Below, one piece after another: positions 1 to 7,723 of a DNA stretch of 43,408 nucleotides. This stretch comes from Prevotella sp. (GTDB taxonomy: Bacteria; Bacteroidota; Bacteroidia; Bacteroidales; Bacteroidaceae), in the NCBI GenBank assembly GCA_017458005.1, contig JAFTGH010000038.1, positions 1-43,408 of the forward strand, given 5' to 3'. The notes beneath the pieces are model-generated. The model made no database searches, had not been told where the DNA came from, and was given only the letters and a program-made list of their open reading frames with translations. Position numbers and translations under genes: made by a program. Numbering within the stretch: the stretch's first letter is position 1; every line of letters begins with the position of its first letter.

Positions 1-130
1 CTTGTTTCGAAGTATTGATGTAAACCCAAATTATGACTAACGTAAAGTCGAGTCAACGTGAATTAAAAATTAAGTTTAACCAGGGTCAACCCTTATTGTG
101 AGTAAGACTACAAGTAGTCAACTAAAATCG
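1..130. repeat. Degenerate ~32-bp repeats next to a cut-off gene
   Basis: This A+T-rich stretch carries the hexamer GTMAAC at about positions 20, 52, 85 and 117, so 32-33 bp apart. The A+T-rich stretch after each of the first three copies is also alike (ATTatgacTAA, ATTaaaaatTAA, ATTgtgagTAA). Two short palindromes are present, AGGGT-CA-ACCCT near 83-94 and GACTAC-AA-GTAGTC near 106-119. The block starts where the neighbouring nucleotidase gene loses its reading frame, so it may be the end of an inserted element. No element family was recognised. Confidence 0.35.
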
Positions 131-352
131 TTAAACTACATAATCGCCATTCGACACCAGACAGACATCTGCTGTATCAGCAATGGCATCACGCAGTCCG
201 GCTAATTTGGCATAGCCGTCCACTGCACAGTGTACATCGTTCTCATAGAGAATTACGATGCTCCTCTGTTTCTGGCATTGGCTGTATGCTGGTCCCGTAT
301 ACCCTAGCATCATCGTATACGCCAATGCCGCAATCCATAAAATCCTCTTCAT
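131..352 (-). pseudogene. N-terminal fragment of a UshA-like 5'-nucleotidase / metallophosphatase
   Basis: The 73-residue product has a signal peptide (hydrophobic stretch, cleavage near AYSQC) followed by IVILYENDVHCAVDGYAKL and then LVSNGDYV. This is the start of the calcineurin-like metallophosphatase domain of UshA-type 5'-nucleotidases, where Asp and His of NDVH and the NGD motif bind the two metals. Full-length members run to several hundred residues, while this one stops right after NGDYV. The DNA beyond the stop does not continue the domain in any frame I checked. The ATG at 352 was preferred to one nine codons upstream because it puts the signal peptide at the N terminus. The gene follows the M15 peptidase by 33 bp and was probably cotranscribed with it. 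Judged a truncated, non-functional remnant. Confidence 0.65.
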
Positions 353-385
353 ATTCTCATTTTGATTGATTAATCTCATTCATTT

Positions 386-946
386 TTAAGGCTTCTCGAA
401 ATGCTGGTAGTCCTTGACGGTGCGCCAGTTGCCTCCCCACTTGAAACCGTGCTGGATGAAAAGGCGGTAACAAAGATCGTCCTTCGTAATCCGATAGGCA
501 AACTTCTTCGTACGGTTGACATAGGGCTTGCCTGTAGCGGGCTGGACAAGTATGGTACCGTCTTTCTTCCTGCGGACACAGGGGTTATAGAGCGGGTTGA
601 CATCGATAGCAAGACCACGAGCATGGTTCGAGAGTTTCGTGCTGCCCTCCACTACCCTGTAGCAATAGCAGGAAGTATTGTTGGCACGCATCGACCGCTC
701 ATCGTCATCGCCATACTCGGAGATGGGACGGATGCGCTCAATGGGGTATTTCGCCTTATAGAGTTCAGCGAAAATCTCCTGTAGGTCCTTGGATATCCGC
801 TTATTACAGATGATCACTCCTACCTGCGTCTGCCCCTTGCCGTCGACATGTCGGACATGAAGCGTATCGAGGGAAACACCAGCGGGCTGCGCCGACACGC
901 TAAGCGACAACAGGCAGCCCGCCAGTAACATGAAAATCCTTCTCAT
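386..946 (-). CDS. Secreted M15-family (VanY-like) D-Ala-D-Ala carboxypeptidase
   Basis: This 186-residue protein starts with a signal peptide (MRRIFMLLAGCLLSLSVSAQ). The second half holds the M15 zinc-peptidase motifs: SNHARGLAIDVNP supplies the first His and the Asp ligand, and YQHFE near the C terminus gives the last His. Such enzymes cut the terminal D-alanine or the peptide stem of peptidoglycan in the periplasm. Length and motif spacing fit the compact peptidase_M15_4 type common in Bacteroidales. Its start abuts the stop of the next gene upstream at 947, so it belongs to the minus-strand unit that begins at 3124. Whether it is a true carboxypeptidase or a stem endopeptidase cannot be read from the sequence. 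Confidence 0.85.
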   Translation of the reverse strand: MRRIFMLLAGCLLSLSVSAQPAGVSLDTLHVRHVDGKGQTQVGVIICNKRISKDLQEIFAELYKAKYPIERIRPISEYGDDDERSMRANNTSCYCYRVVEGSTKLSNHARGLAIDVNPLYNPCVRRKKDGTILVQPATGKPYVNRTKKFAYRITKDDLCYRLFIQHGFKWGGNWRTVKDYQHFEKP

Positions 947-1186
947 CTATTTCTTCAGTAATGAGGCGACATAGAGGATAGCAACAGCACCGATGATAGC
1001 GGTACCCAACTGTCCGAGCACGCCACCCCACTCGATGCCTAACTGCTCAAACAGCCAGCCACCTACCAAACCTCCGAAGAGACCCAAGACAAGATTCATG
1101 ATGATGCCGAAGCCACCACCCTTCATCAGTTTACCAGCACAGAAGCCGGCGAGACATCCAATAATAATTGAACCAATTAATCCCAT
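947..1186 (-). CDS. GlsB/YeaQ/YmgE-type transglycosylase-associated membrane protein
   Basis: This 79-residue, very hydrophobic protein has three glycine-rich membrane segments: IGSIIIGCLAGFCAGKLMKG, NLVLGLFGGLVGGWLFEQLG and LGTAIIGAVAILYVASLL. That is the standard size and layout of the Transgly_assoc family (YeaQ/GlsB), small inner-membrane proteins linked to envelope stress whose chemistry is unknown. It sits between the DUF554 gene (13 bp upstream) and the M15 peptidase (no gap), in one same-strand run. The name transglycosylase-associated is historical and shows no enzyme activity. Confidence 0.9.
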   Translation of the reverse strand: MGLIGSIIIGCLAGFCAGKLMKGGGFGIIMNLVLGLFGGLVGGWLFEQLGIEWGGVLGQLGTAIIGAVAILYVASLLKK

Positions 1187-1199
1187 AATGCAATAATAT

Positions 1200-1895
1200 T
1201 TAAAAGTTAAACATTGATTTCAACAAGAACCATAACACTGGCACGAGCAGGGCTGGCAGGAGGTTGAGTGTCTTACAGTCTTTCAGACTCAACAGGGCGA
1301 GACCCGAGCCTGTAATCATCAAGCCACCCACTATCAACAACTCTGCCATCAACGCCTCACTGATTGCGGAACTGGAGATATAGGCTATCAGGTAGAACAT
1401 GCCCTGCCAGCAGAACAACACGGGAGCCGCCAACACCATACCCAGTCCGTAGGTAGAGGCAAAGATGGTGCTGCTCACAAAATCGAGTGTGGCATTGGTG
1501 AACAAGAAGGTATGGTCACCCTTCAAGGCGGAAATAACAGGACCCAACATCGATAATGGACCGATGCAATACAGCAGGATTGCCGTAGCAAGTCCGTCAC
1601 CCAGTCTGTTCGTGTTCCCTTCCTTCGAGTGCCGATTGACCAGTCGTTTGAAACGTCCGTCAATATCCAACCACGTGCCGAAGACACCCCCAATGGCGAT
1701 GGCGACGATGAAGAGCACGGGATACTCGCTCTTGGGGAAATTAGAAATAGTGGCATTCAGTCCGATGGCGAGGGAGGCGAGTCCCAAGCCCGTATATAAT
1801 ACCTCTTTATATTTCTCCTTGATGCCACGGTGCATCCATGCGCCAAGGAGTGTTCCCGCAATGATGGTGCAGGTATTGACAATAGTACCTATCAT
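1200..1895 (-). CDS. DUF554 (YdfK/YqgA-like) membrane protein
   Basis: The 231-residue protein starts MIGTIVNTCTIIAGTLLGAW, the usual N terminus of DUF554 proteins, and continues with about six hydrophobic segments and the conserved stretch LGDGLATAILLYCIGPLSMLGPV. The C terminus ends in two more membrane helices. The function is unknown; the family is thought to be an inner-membrane transporter-like protein. Its start overlaps the stop of the upstream gene by four bases (ATGA), which indicates translational coupling inside the 3124-to-386 unit. Confidence 0.9.
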   Translation of the reverse strand: MIGTIVNTCTIIAGTLLGAWMHRGIKEKYKEVLYTGLGLASLAIGLNATISNFPKSEYPVLFIVAIAIGGVFGTWLDIDGRFKRLVNRHSKEGNTNRLGDGLATAILLYCIGPLSMLGPVISALKGDHTFLFTNATLDFVSSTIFASTYGLGMVLAAPVLFCWQGMFYLIAYISSSAISEALMAELLIVGGLMITGSGLALLSLKDCKTLNLLPALLVPVLWFLLKSMFNF

Positions 1896-3124
1896 GGTGT
1901 CTTTACGCTCTTCTTTAGTTTGCCGATGGCATGTTCCAGACTCTCCGTCGGCTCGATGATGTTATAGTCTGCCCAGAAATCCGGGTCGTCGAAATACTCC
2001 ACTTTGTCATAGAAACGCTCACGGATGCCGAACGAGTCACGTCCTCGTGGTCGTCTCACGCCATCGCCCTGTTGCTGGCGGTCAGTCACCACCATCTCAC
2101 TCACCGTGGTAAACGGAGCCGTGAACAAGCGTCGCTTCCAGTCGCAGTTGAAGCGCATCTCATTCCGTACATAACTCATACGGGTAACGCCCTGCATGTC
2201 TGTCTCATAGACCACCGTCACAGTCAGTTCCTTGGGACGGAAGCGCAGTCCCAGTGGTTTATGAACCAACATATAGTCGGAGGCGGCACGCCAGTCTCTC
2301 ACATCGAGTTGCAGTTCCGCACGGGTAAACGCCAACGTCTCTTGGTCGATAAACACCTTCCCATACATCAACGGGAAAAGTGTCACACTCTTGGGTTGCA
2401 GGAATACGACATACTGCAAGCGGTCGTCAATCTTCACAGGCACCTCCATATGGAGTACACAACTATTCAGCACGTCCTCGTTGAGCAGATAATCAGGATT
2501 CTTCGCCACATCGACCATCAGGGGCATCACAGGACCTCCCTGTATCTTCACGCCCAACGTGTCCTTTGCCTTCATGCTCATCAACCGTCGTCCCTTGAGG
2601 ATAGCGACAGCATCACGCTCAGGACCACGGCTGTAATCCGACTTATACATATCCGTCACCGCCTCAGCGACAGAGATAAAGCGGGAGCCACGACGAGCCG
2701 TCTCCCGATAGAAGCAGCGCACCAGTTCTGGACGGTCGGGATAGTTTTTCTCGATACGCTGCATAGCGGCGTGAACAATAGAGAGTGGATCGCCCAGTGA
2801 TATGACCACCTCGTCCAGTTCCACCATACTACCCAACATCATAATCTGCAAATTCTCCGTCTGCCCCTCCTTGAGTTGCTGGCGACGGGTCTTATAACCG
2901 ATATGACTAAGTTGCAGGTATTTAGGCAACAAGGGGGTCTTCAGCACAAAGCGTCCCTCATCATTAGTAACGGTATGGGTACCTCCCTCCGCCGTCACAC
3001 TCACATGGCTTAACGGCTTACCTGTCTGGCGGTCGCTCACCAAGCCACTGACCACTGACTGCGCCCTACCTATCAGGAGGACAGCCAGCATCACCACCAT
3101 CATGAATACTCTCCTTGTCGTCAT
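1892..3124 (-). CDS. Exported protein with carboxypeptidase-like regulatory domain
   Basis: With the ATG at 3124 the product is 410 residues. A longer frame exists upstream but contains no signal peptide and would run through the promoter, so the short start MTTRRVFMMVVMLAVLLIGRA, which is a good signal peptide, is preferred. After it comes a carboxypeptidase-D regulatory-like beta domain (VVSGLVSDRQTGKPLSHVSV to HIGYKTRRQQL), the module that also opens SusC proteins. The remaining ~300 residues match a Bacteroidales family of unknown function and end in an acidic and basic tail. No TonB barrel follows. Predicted periplasmic or outer-membrane. It heads the unit with DUF554, GlsB-like, M15 peptidase and nucleotidase fragment, a set that suggests envelope upkeep. 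Confidence 0.75.
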   Translation of the reverse strand: MTTRRVFMMVVMLAVLLIGRAQSVVSGLVSDRQTGKPLSHVSVTAEGGTHTVTNDEGRFVLKTPLLPKYLQLSHIGYKTRRQQLKEGQTENLQIMMLGSMVELDEVVISLGDPLSIVHAAMQRIEKNYPDRPELVRCFYRETARRGSRFISVAEAVTDMYKSDYSRGPERDAVAILKGRRLMSMKAKDTLGVKIQGGPVMPLMVDVAKNPDYLLNEDVLNSCVLHMEVPVKIDDRLQYVVFLQPKSVTLFPLMYGKVFIDQETLAFTRAELQLDVRDWRAASDYMLVHKPLGLRFRPKELTVTVVYETDMQGVTRMSYVRNEMRFNCDWKRRLFTAPFTTVSEMVVTDRQQQGDGVRRPRGRDSFGIRERFYDKVEYFDDPDFWADYNIIEPTESLEHAIGKLKKSVKTP

Positions 3125-3147
3125 AGTCTTGCGTTGCTTTGTCGTTA

Positions 3148-3178
3148 CAAAGATACGCATTAATTTTGTAATGACAAA
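3148..3178 (-). promoter_or_regulatory. Bacteroidetes-type promoter for the 3124 gene
   Basis: Read on the minus strand there is TTTG (3178-3175), 19 bases, then TATCTTTG (3155-3148). This matches the Bacteroidetes -33/-7 consensus TTTG-N19/21-TAnnTTTG. The start codon at 3124 follows the -7 box by 23 bases. This separates the 3124-386 unit from the efflux operon. Confidence 0.75.
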
Positions 3179-3182
3179 GATA

Positions 3183-4262
3183 TTAGGAGTTTTTCTTATA
3201 ACTAAGCACTGCCCATACTGCCATCGCTGAGGAGAGACCGAGGAGGGCAAGCACCTGATGGGCGACGCTCTCAATACCTCCTCCACGGACGAAGACGGTG
3301 CGGATGGCATCGATGAAATAGTGCATGGGATTGACATAGGTAGTGGCATACGCCCAGTCAGGCATGGAACGAGTCGGGGTGAACAGTCCACTGAGCAGCA
3401 TCAGGCAGACCACAAAGAACCACATCACGAGCATTGCCTGCTGCATGGTGTCGCTATAGTTGGAGATGATCAGTCCTAACGACGAGAAGAAAAGGGCAAG
3501 AAGTATCGCCAACAGATAGACCAACACCAACGGCCCCTGACAGGTGATGCCATAGACCGCCCACGACAGCACGAGGCAGACAGTGAGCACCAGCATGCCG
3601 ATGATCCAGTAGGGAATGAGTTTCGCCAAGATAAACGCCCATTTCGAGACAGGGGTGACATTGATCTGCTCAATGGTGCCCTTCTCTTTCTCACCCACGA
3701 TATTCAGTGCGGGCAGGAAGCCACAGAGCATCATCATCAGAATACCCATCAGTGCCGGTATCATAAAGACCTTATAACTCTGGCTCTTGTTATAGAGGTG
3801 AAGAGTGGCAATAAGCGACTGCTCTGCCTGTGAGGCACTATTCGCCATGACAATCTGCGAGAGGTACGACGAGCCGATGGCGCCTTTCGTGCCATTGACG
3901 GCATTGGCGGCTATCAACACCTGAGAGGGGTGTCCCTTGGTACGGTTACGGCTATAGTCCTGTGGAATGACCAGTATGATATCAGCATGCCCCTGCTCTA
4001 TCTCCCTCAGTGCCGCGTTGTACGTCGCCTTCTGACCTCCAAAGATAAAGTAAGGACTGGACTCGATGCGATGCACCAACTGCCGGGAAAGGACACTACG
4101 GTCATTATCCACGACATCCACCACGATATTCTTCACCTCCTGATTCATCACCCATGGCATCACACACATGATGACGATGGGGAAGATGAAGATGACCTTC
4201 GGCATGAACGAGTTACGGCGTATCTGCAGGAACTCTTTTTGGATGAGGTATCGTAGCGTCAT
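3183..4262 (-). CDS. ABC-2 type transporter permease (YbhR-like)
   Basis: The 359-residue protein has one N-terminal membrane helix (VIFIFPIVIMCVMPWVMN), a periplasmic domain of about 140 residues, then five more helices, the ABC-2 permease plan of the YbhR/YhhJ type. The conserved cytoplasmic segment GEKEKGTIEQINVTPVSKW follows the second helix, where it contacts the ATPase. It is the last gene of the efflux operon and overlaps the previous permease by four bases. It should pair with the 4259-5320 permease to form the membrane channel for the double-ATPase subunit. The substrate is unknown; relatives export cationic drugs or lipids. Confidence 0.9.
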   Translation of the reverse strand: MTLRYLIQKEFLQIRRNSFMPKVIFIFPIVIMCVMPWVMNQEVKNIVVDVVDNDRSVLSRQLVHRIESSPYFIFGGQKATYNAALREIEQGHADIILVIPQDYSRNRTKGHPSQVLIAANAVNGTKGAIGSSYLSQIVMANSASQAEQSLIATLHLYNKSQSYKVFMIPALMGILMMMLCGFLPALNIVGEKEKGTIEQINVTPVSKWAFILAKLIPYWIIGMLVLTVCLVLSWAVYGITCQGPLVLVYLLAILLALFFSSLGLIISNYSDTMQQAMLVMWFFVVCLMLLSGLFTPTRSMPDWAYATTYVNPMHYFIDAIRTVFVRGGGIESVAHQVLALLGLSSAMAVWAVLSYKKNS

Positions 4263-5320
4263 GAGGCAAGTCGTTTATTAAAAGTCTTTAATGCGATAAG
4301 CAGCAAAAGGAGGGTCATGCCACAGAGTACCATGACCTCTGGCAGCACCTCACGGATGCCGACACCCATAATCATCAGTTTGCGCATCGCCTGGATATAA
4401 TAGCGAGGCGGAATCACTGCCGATATCCATCGCAGTATCTGGGGCATCGACTCCACAGGGAAGAGCATACCCGACAGCATGACAGTGGGCAGCAACAGCA
4501 CCATCGCTGAGACAAGCAACGCCACGAACTGCGTCTGGGCGATGTTCGAGATCAGCAACCCCAACGAGAGGGCAAGGAGGATATAGATGAGTGACACGAG
4601 GATGATCCACCCTAACGAGCCTGCCAGCGGCACCTCAAGGACGGTCGCCGACATCACCAAGATGATGACAAGGATAAGGAATGCCTGCAAGAGATAAGGC
4701 ACCGCCTTCGCCACGATGATCATCAATGGACGGACAGGAGAGACCAGCAGCACCTCCATCGTGCCACGCTCTTTCTCACGGACAATAGACACAGAGGTCA
4801 TCATGGCACAGATTAGCAACAGGAGCATTCCCATGATGGCAGGCACGAAGTTATAGGCGGACTTCATGCGAGGGTTATAGAGGAGTTTAGAATTGACGGC
4901 GGCATGTGTGGGGTTGACGATAACCTGCTGGGCATATGCCGTCCATTGCTGTGCCATGTTAGGGTCAGAGGTGTCCACCATCAACTGAACTCCACTCTTC
5001 TTCGAGGCGAAGTCTTTGGCGAACACCACGGCAAGGTCTGCCTGCTGATGGCGGATCATCCGCTCCGCCTCCCTCGGGCTACTAACAGTTGCCGTGATAA
5101 TGAAATACTCCGAGGCAGCGAGACGGTCGACCGCCTGACGGGTCTGGTGGTCCATCTGCGAGGTGACCACCACCGTCCGTACGTCCTTCACGTCATTGGT
5201 GATGGCGAAGCCGAAGAGTAGCATCAGCACGATAGGCATGCCAAAGAGTATCAGCATCGTACGCTGGTCGCGCAGGATGTGCCTTGTCTCTTTGATGATG
5301 AAACTCACGAACTGTCTCAT
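4259..5320 (-). CDS. ABC-2 type transporter permease (YbhS-like)
   Basis: This 353-residue protein has the same layout as its downstream neighbour: N-terminal helix (TMLILFGMPIVLMLLFGFAI), a large extracytoplasmic loop, then five C-terminal helices. The signature VREKERGTMEVLLVSPVRP lies after the second helix. Four-base overlap with the next permease points to coupling and a heterodimer. Between this gene and the ATPase lies a 41-bp gap filled by AATATCG repeats, unlike the tight joins elsewhere in the operon. That gap may tune expression of the permeases against the ATPase. Confidence 0.9.
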   Translation of the reverse strand: MRQFVSFIIKETRHILRDQRTMLILFGMPIVLMLLFGFAITNDVKDVRTVVVTSQMDHQTRQAVDRLAASEYFIITATVSSPREAERMIRHQQADLAVVFAKDFASKKSGVQLMVDTSDPNMAQQWTAYAQQVIVNPTHAAVNSKLLYNPRMKSAYNFVPAIMGMLLLLICAMMTSVSIVREKERGTMEVLLVSPVRPLMIIVAKAVPYLLQAFLILVIILVMSATVLEVPLAGSLGWIILVSLIYILLALSLGLLISNIAQTQFVALLVSAMVLLLPTVMLSGMLFPVESMPQILRWISAVIPPRYYIQAMRKLMIMGVGIREVLPEVMVLCGMTLLLLLIALKTFNKRLAS

Positions 5321-5328
5321 TCTTTTTT

Positions 5329-5361
5329 ACGATATTGCGATATAACGATATTACGATATTG
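5329..5361 (-). repeat. Short AATATCGn tandem repeat in an operon gap
   Basis: On the minus strand the gap between the ATPase stop and the permease start reads as imperfect copies of AATATCGN (caatatcg, taatatcg, ttatatcg, caatatcg). The same unit, in coding-strand orientation, fills the gap between rlmN and pdxA at 18081-18118. It lies about ten bases upstream of a start codon, so changes in copy number would alter the leader. Confidence 0.7.
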
Positions 5362-6828
5362 TTAGTCTGACGAACGTGTCGCCTGTCGGGCGAGATAGGT
5401 AAACACATGGTCAATATCCGGCTGGTGGTATTGCCGTTTCAGTTCCTCTGGGGTTCCCATGGCACTGATCTTTCCATCCACCATGATAGAGATACGGTCG
5501 CAATACTCCGCCTCATCCATATAATGGGTGGTCACAAAGACGGTGATGCCTCGTCCTGCCGCCTCGTAGATCAGTTCCCAGAACTGACGGCGTGTCGCCG
5601 GGTCTACCCCACCCGTCGGCTCATCGAGGAATACGATGTCAGGCTCATGGAAGATTGAGACGGAGAAAGCAAGTTTCTGTTTCCAGCCCAAGGGCAGGGA
5701 GCCTACAAGGTCGTCCTTATGTGCCGAGAAATGCAACTGCTCCAGCAACTGGTCAGTCTTACGGGCTATCTCGTCATCGTTCATGCCATAGATTCCTGCG
5801 AAGAGACGGATGTTCTCCTTGACGGTCAGGTCCTCATAGAGTGAGAACCGTTGACTCATATAGCCAATATGTCTCTTGATCTGCTCATGCTCCGTACGGA
5901 TGTCAAAGCCTGCCACGGTACCAGTACCAGAGGTGGGTTGGTTGAGTCCTGTCAGCATGTGCATCGCCGTCGTCTTACCTGCCCCGTTGGCACCCAAGAA
6001 GCCGAAGATCTCCCCACGCTTCACACTGAACGAGATGTCATCAACGGCATGGAAAGTGCCGAATGCCTTCACCAAGTGGTTTACCTCGATGACGTTCTGC
6101 TCTGTGTGTTGCTGTGACACAGCAACAGACTTGACAATCGGTGGAGGATTGAAGATATCGGAGAAACGGTCGAGGATGATGTCTGGCTTATCGATGCCCT
6201 GAATCTTTCCTTCGTGAAGGAAGGCGACACGCTCACAACAACGTACCTCATCGAGATAGGGTGTGGAGGCGACGATGGTGATGCCACGCTCCTTCAGCGT
6301 ACCCAACATCTCCCAGAACTCCTTACGGCTGACTGGGTCCACACCCGTCGTGGGCTCGTCAAGGAAGAGGATGCTGGGACTATGCACCAAGGCACACGAC
6401 AGGGCAAGTTTCTGTTTCATACCTCCTGAGAGGGCACCCGCCTTGCGATTGGCAAACCGCTCTATCTGGGAATAGACGGCACGGATACTGTCATAGCCCT
6501 CCTCTACGGTAGTGCCGAAAAGGGTGGCGAAGAATTCTAAGTTCTCACGGACGGTCAGGTCTTGATAGAGGGAGAAACGACCCGGCATATACCCTACCCG
6601 ACTACGGATCTCCGACATCTGGCGCACGACATCATAGCCATCCACCATTGCCGTCCCCTGGTCGGCAAGCAACAGGGTACAGAGGATGCGGAACAAGGTG
6701 GTCTTGCCTGCCCCGTCAGGACCTATCAAGCCAAACACCTCGCCCTTGCCAACGGAGAACGACACCTCGTCGAGTGCCTTTACCCGCTTGTAACTCTTAC
6801 TGATACCGTTTACCTCTATCGCATTCAT
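5362..6828 (-). CDS. Fused double ATP-binding ABC protein (YbhF-like)
   Basis: The 488 residues hold two complete ABC ATPase domains. The first (about 1-235) has Walker A GPDGAGKTT, signature LSGGMKQKLAL and Walker B ILFLDEPTTGVD. The second (about 245-485) has Walker A GANGAGKTT and Walker B IVFLDEPTGGVD, but its signature reads LPLGWKQKLAF instead of LSGGxxQ. This degenerate second signature is also usual in E. coli YbhF, so it is a family trait and not decay. It powers the two permeases at 3183-5320 with the HlyD and TolC proteins as the envelope-spanning path. Its start codon overlaps the stop of the HlyD gene by one base. Confidence 0.92.
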   Translation of the reverse strand: MNAIEVNGISKSYKRVKALDEVSFSVGKGEVFGLIGPDGAGKTTLFRILCTLLLADQGTAMVDGYDVVRQMSEIRSRVGYMPGRFSLYQDLTVRENLEFFATLFGTTVEEGYDSIRAVYSQIERFANRKAGALSGGMKQKLALSCALVHSPSILFLDEPTTGVDPVSRKEFWEMLGTLKERGITIVASTPYLDEVRCCERVAFLHEGKIQGIDKPDIILDRFSDIFNPPPIVKSVAVSQQHTEQNVIEVNHLVKAFGTFHAVDDISFSVKRGEIFGFLGANGAGKTTAMHMLTGLNQPTSGTGTVAGFDIRTEHEQIKRHIGYMSQRFSLYEDLTVKENIRLFAGIYGMNDDEIARKTDQLLEQLHFSAHKDDLVGSLPLGWKQKLAFSVSIFHEPDIVFLDEPTGGVDPATRRQFWELIYEAAGRGITVFVTTHYMDEAEYCDRISIMVDGKISAMGTPEELKRQYHQPDIDHVFTYLARQATRSSD

Positions 6829-7718
6829 CAGAACTTCACCTCTCCATACATACCTATTTTAATATACCCGTCATTCTGGACGGCTATCTTGACAGCATAG
6901 ACGAGGTCAGCACGCTCATCGTCTGTCAGGATTGTCTTGGGCGTGAACTCCGAACGGCTCGAAATCCATGTCACCGTACCCTCATAACCCTTCTTCTGGT
7001 TGTCGCCATAGTCGGCAAACACCTTTACTTTCTGTCCGAGTTTGATGTTTTGCAACTGTGCGGTAGTCACATAGGCACGAATGAACATCTTATGGACATC
7101 GGCAAGTTTGAAGAGGGGTTTCCCCGTTGCCACGAACTCACCAGCCTCCACGTATTTCTCCAAGACCGTTCCTGCTGTGGGAACGACGATATGGCATTTC
7201 CGCAACTGGTCGGCAAGTTGTGCCACCTGCGTGTCCACTGTAGCGGCTTGGGAGTTGAGTGTTGAGAGTTGTGTGCCCAATGCGGAGATCTGTGCGTCGA
7301 GTTGCTTTTGAAGGACAGCGACCTGATTGGTGGCGTCATCGAGCATCTTCCTCGGAGCCGCCCCGTCGTTGACCAGTTCCTGATACCGTTGTTGCTCCGT
7401 CTTCGCCTTGGCAAGTTGCTGGCGGGTAGCGGCAATCTGCTTCTCCATATCAGGTTTCTGACTCTGGCAGACAGACTTGGTAGCACCTAACTGCTTGATC
7501 TTCAGCAATATCTGGGTGGTGTCCACCAGACCCACCTCACGACCCTGCGGCACCTCATCACCCTCATGGATGTTCAGGCTCAGCAAGGCACCACTCTGTT
7601 CTGCCGACACCACTGTCTCCGTAGCCTCGAAGGTCCCCGTGGCATCGTATTCTTTCTCCTGGTTTCCGCATTCTGTCAGCATGACGGCAACACTCGCAAG
7701 GACAACTATCTTTCTCAT
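6828..7718 (-). CDS. HlyD-family membrane fusion (periplasmic adaptor) protein
   Basis: The 296-residue protein starts with a membrane anchor (MRKIVVLASVAVMLTECGN). The Cys could be lipidated, although Glu at the -1 position is unusual for a lipobox. Then come a biotinyl-lipoyl half (VSAEQSGALLSLNIHEGDEV), a long coiled coil rich in Gln, Lys and Ala (about 75-170), the second lipoyl half (HIVVPTAGTVLEKYVEAGEF) and a beta-barrel domain. This is the adaptor linking the inner-membrane ABC transporter to TolC, like E. coli YbhG. It lies five bases from the TolC gene and overlaps the ATPase gene by one base. Confidence 0.9.
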   Translation of the reverse strand: MRKIVVLASVAVMLTECGNQEKEYDATGTFEATETVVSAEQSGALLSLNIHEGDEVPQGREVGLVDTTQILLKIKQLGATKSVCQSQKPDMEKQIAATRQQLAKAKTEQQRYQELVNDGAAPRKMLDDATNQVAVLQKQLDAQISALGTQLSTLNSQAATVDTQVAQLADQLRKCHIVVPTAGTVLEKYVEAGEFVATGKPLFKLADVHKMFIRAYVTTAQLQNIKLGQKVKVFADYGDNQKKGYEGTVTWISSRSEFTPKTILTDDERADLVYAVKIAVQNDGYIKIGMYGEVKF

Positions 7719-7723
7719 ATCGT

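Noticed and set aside
1931-2800. 289-codon plus-strand open frame
   Set aside because: It lies entirely opposite the carboxypeptidase-regulatory-domain gene, is very rich in His and Arg in no known pattern, and has no promoter. It is a shadow of the minus-strand gene.
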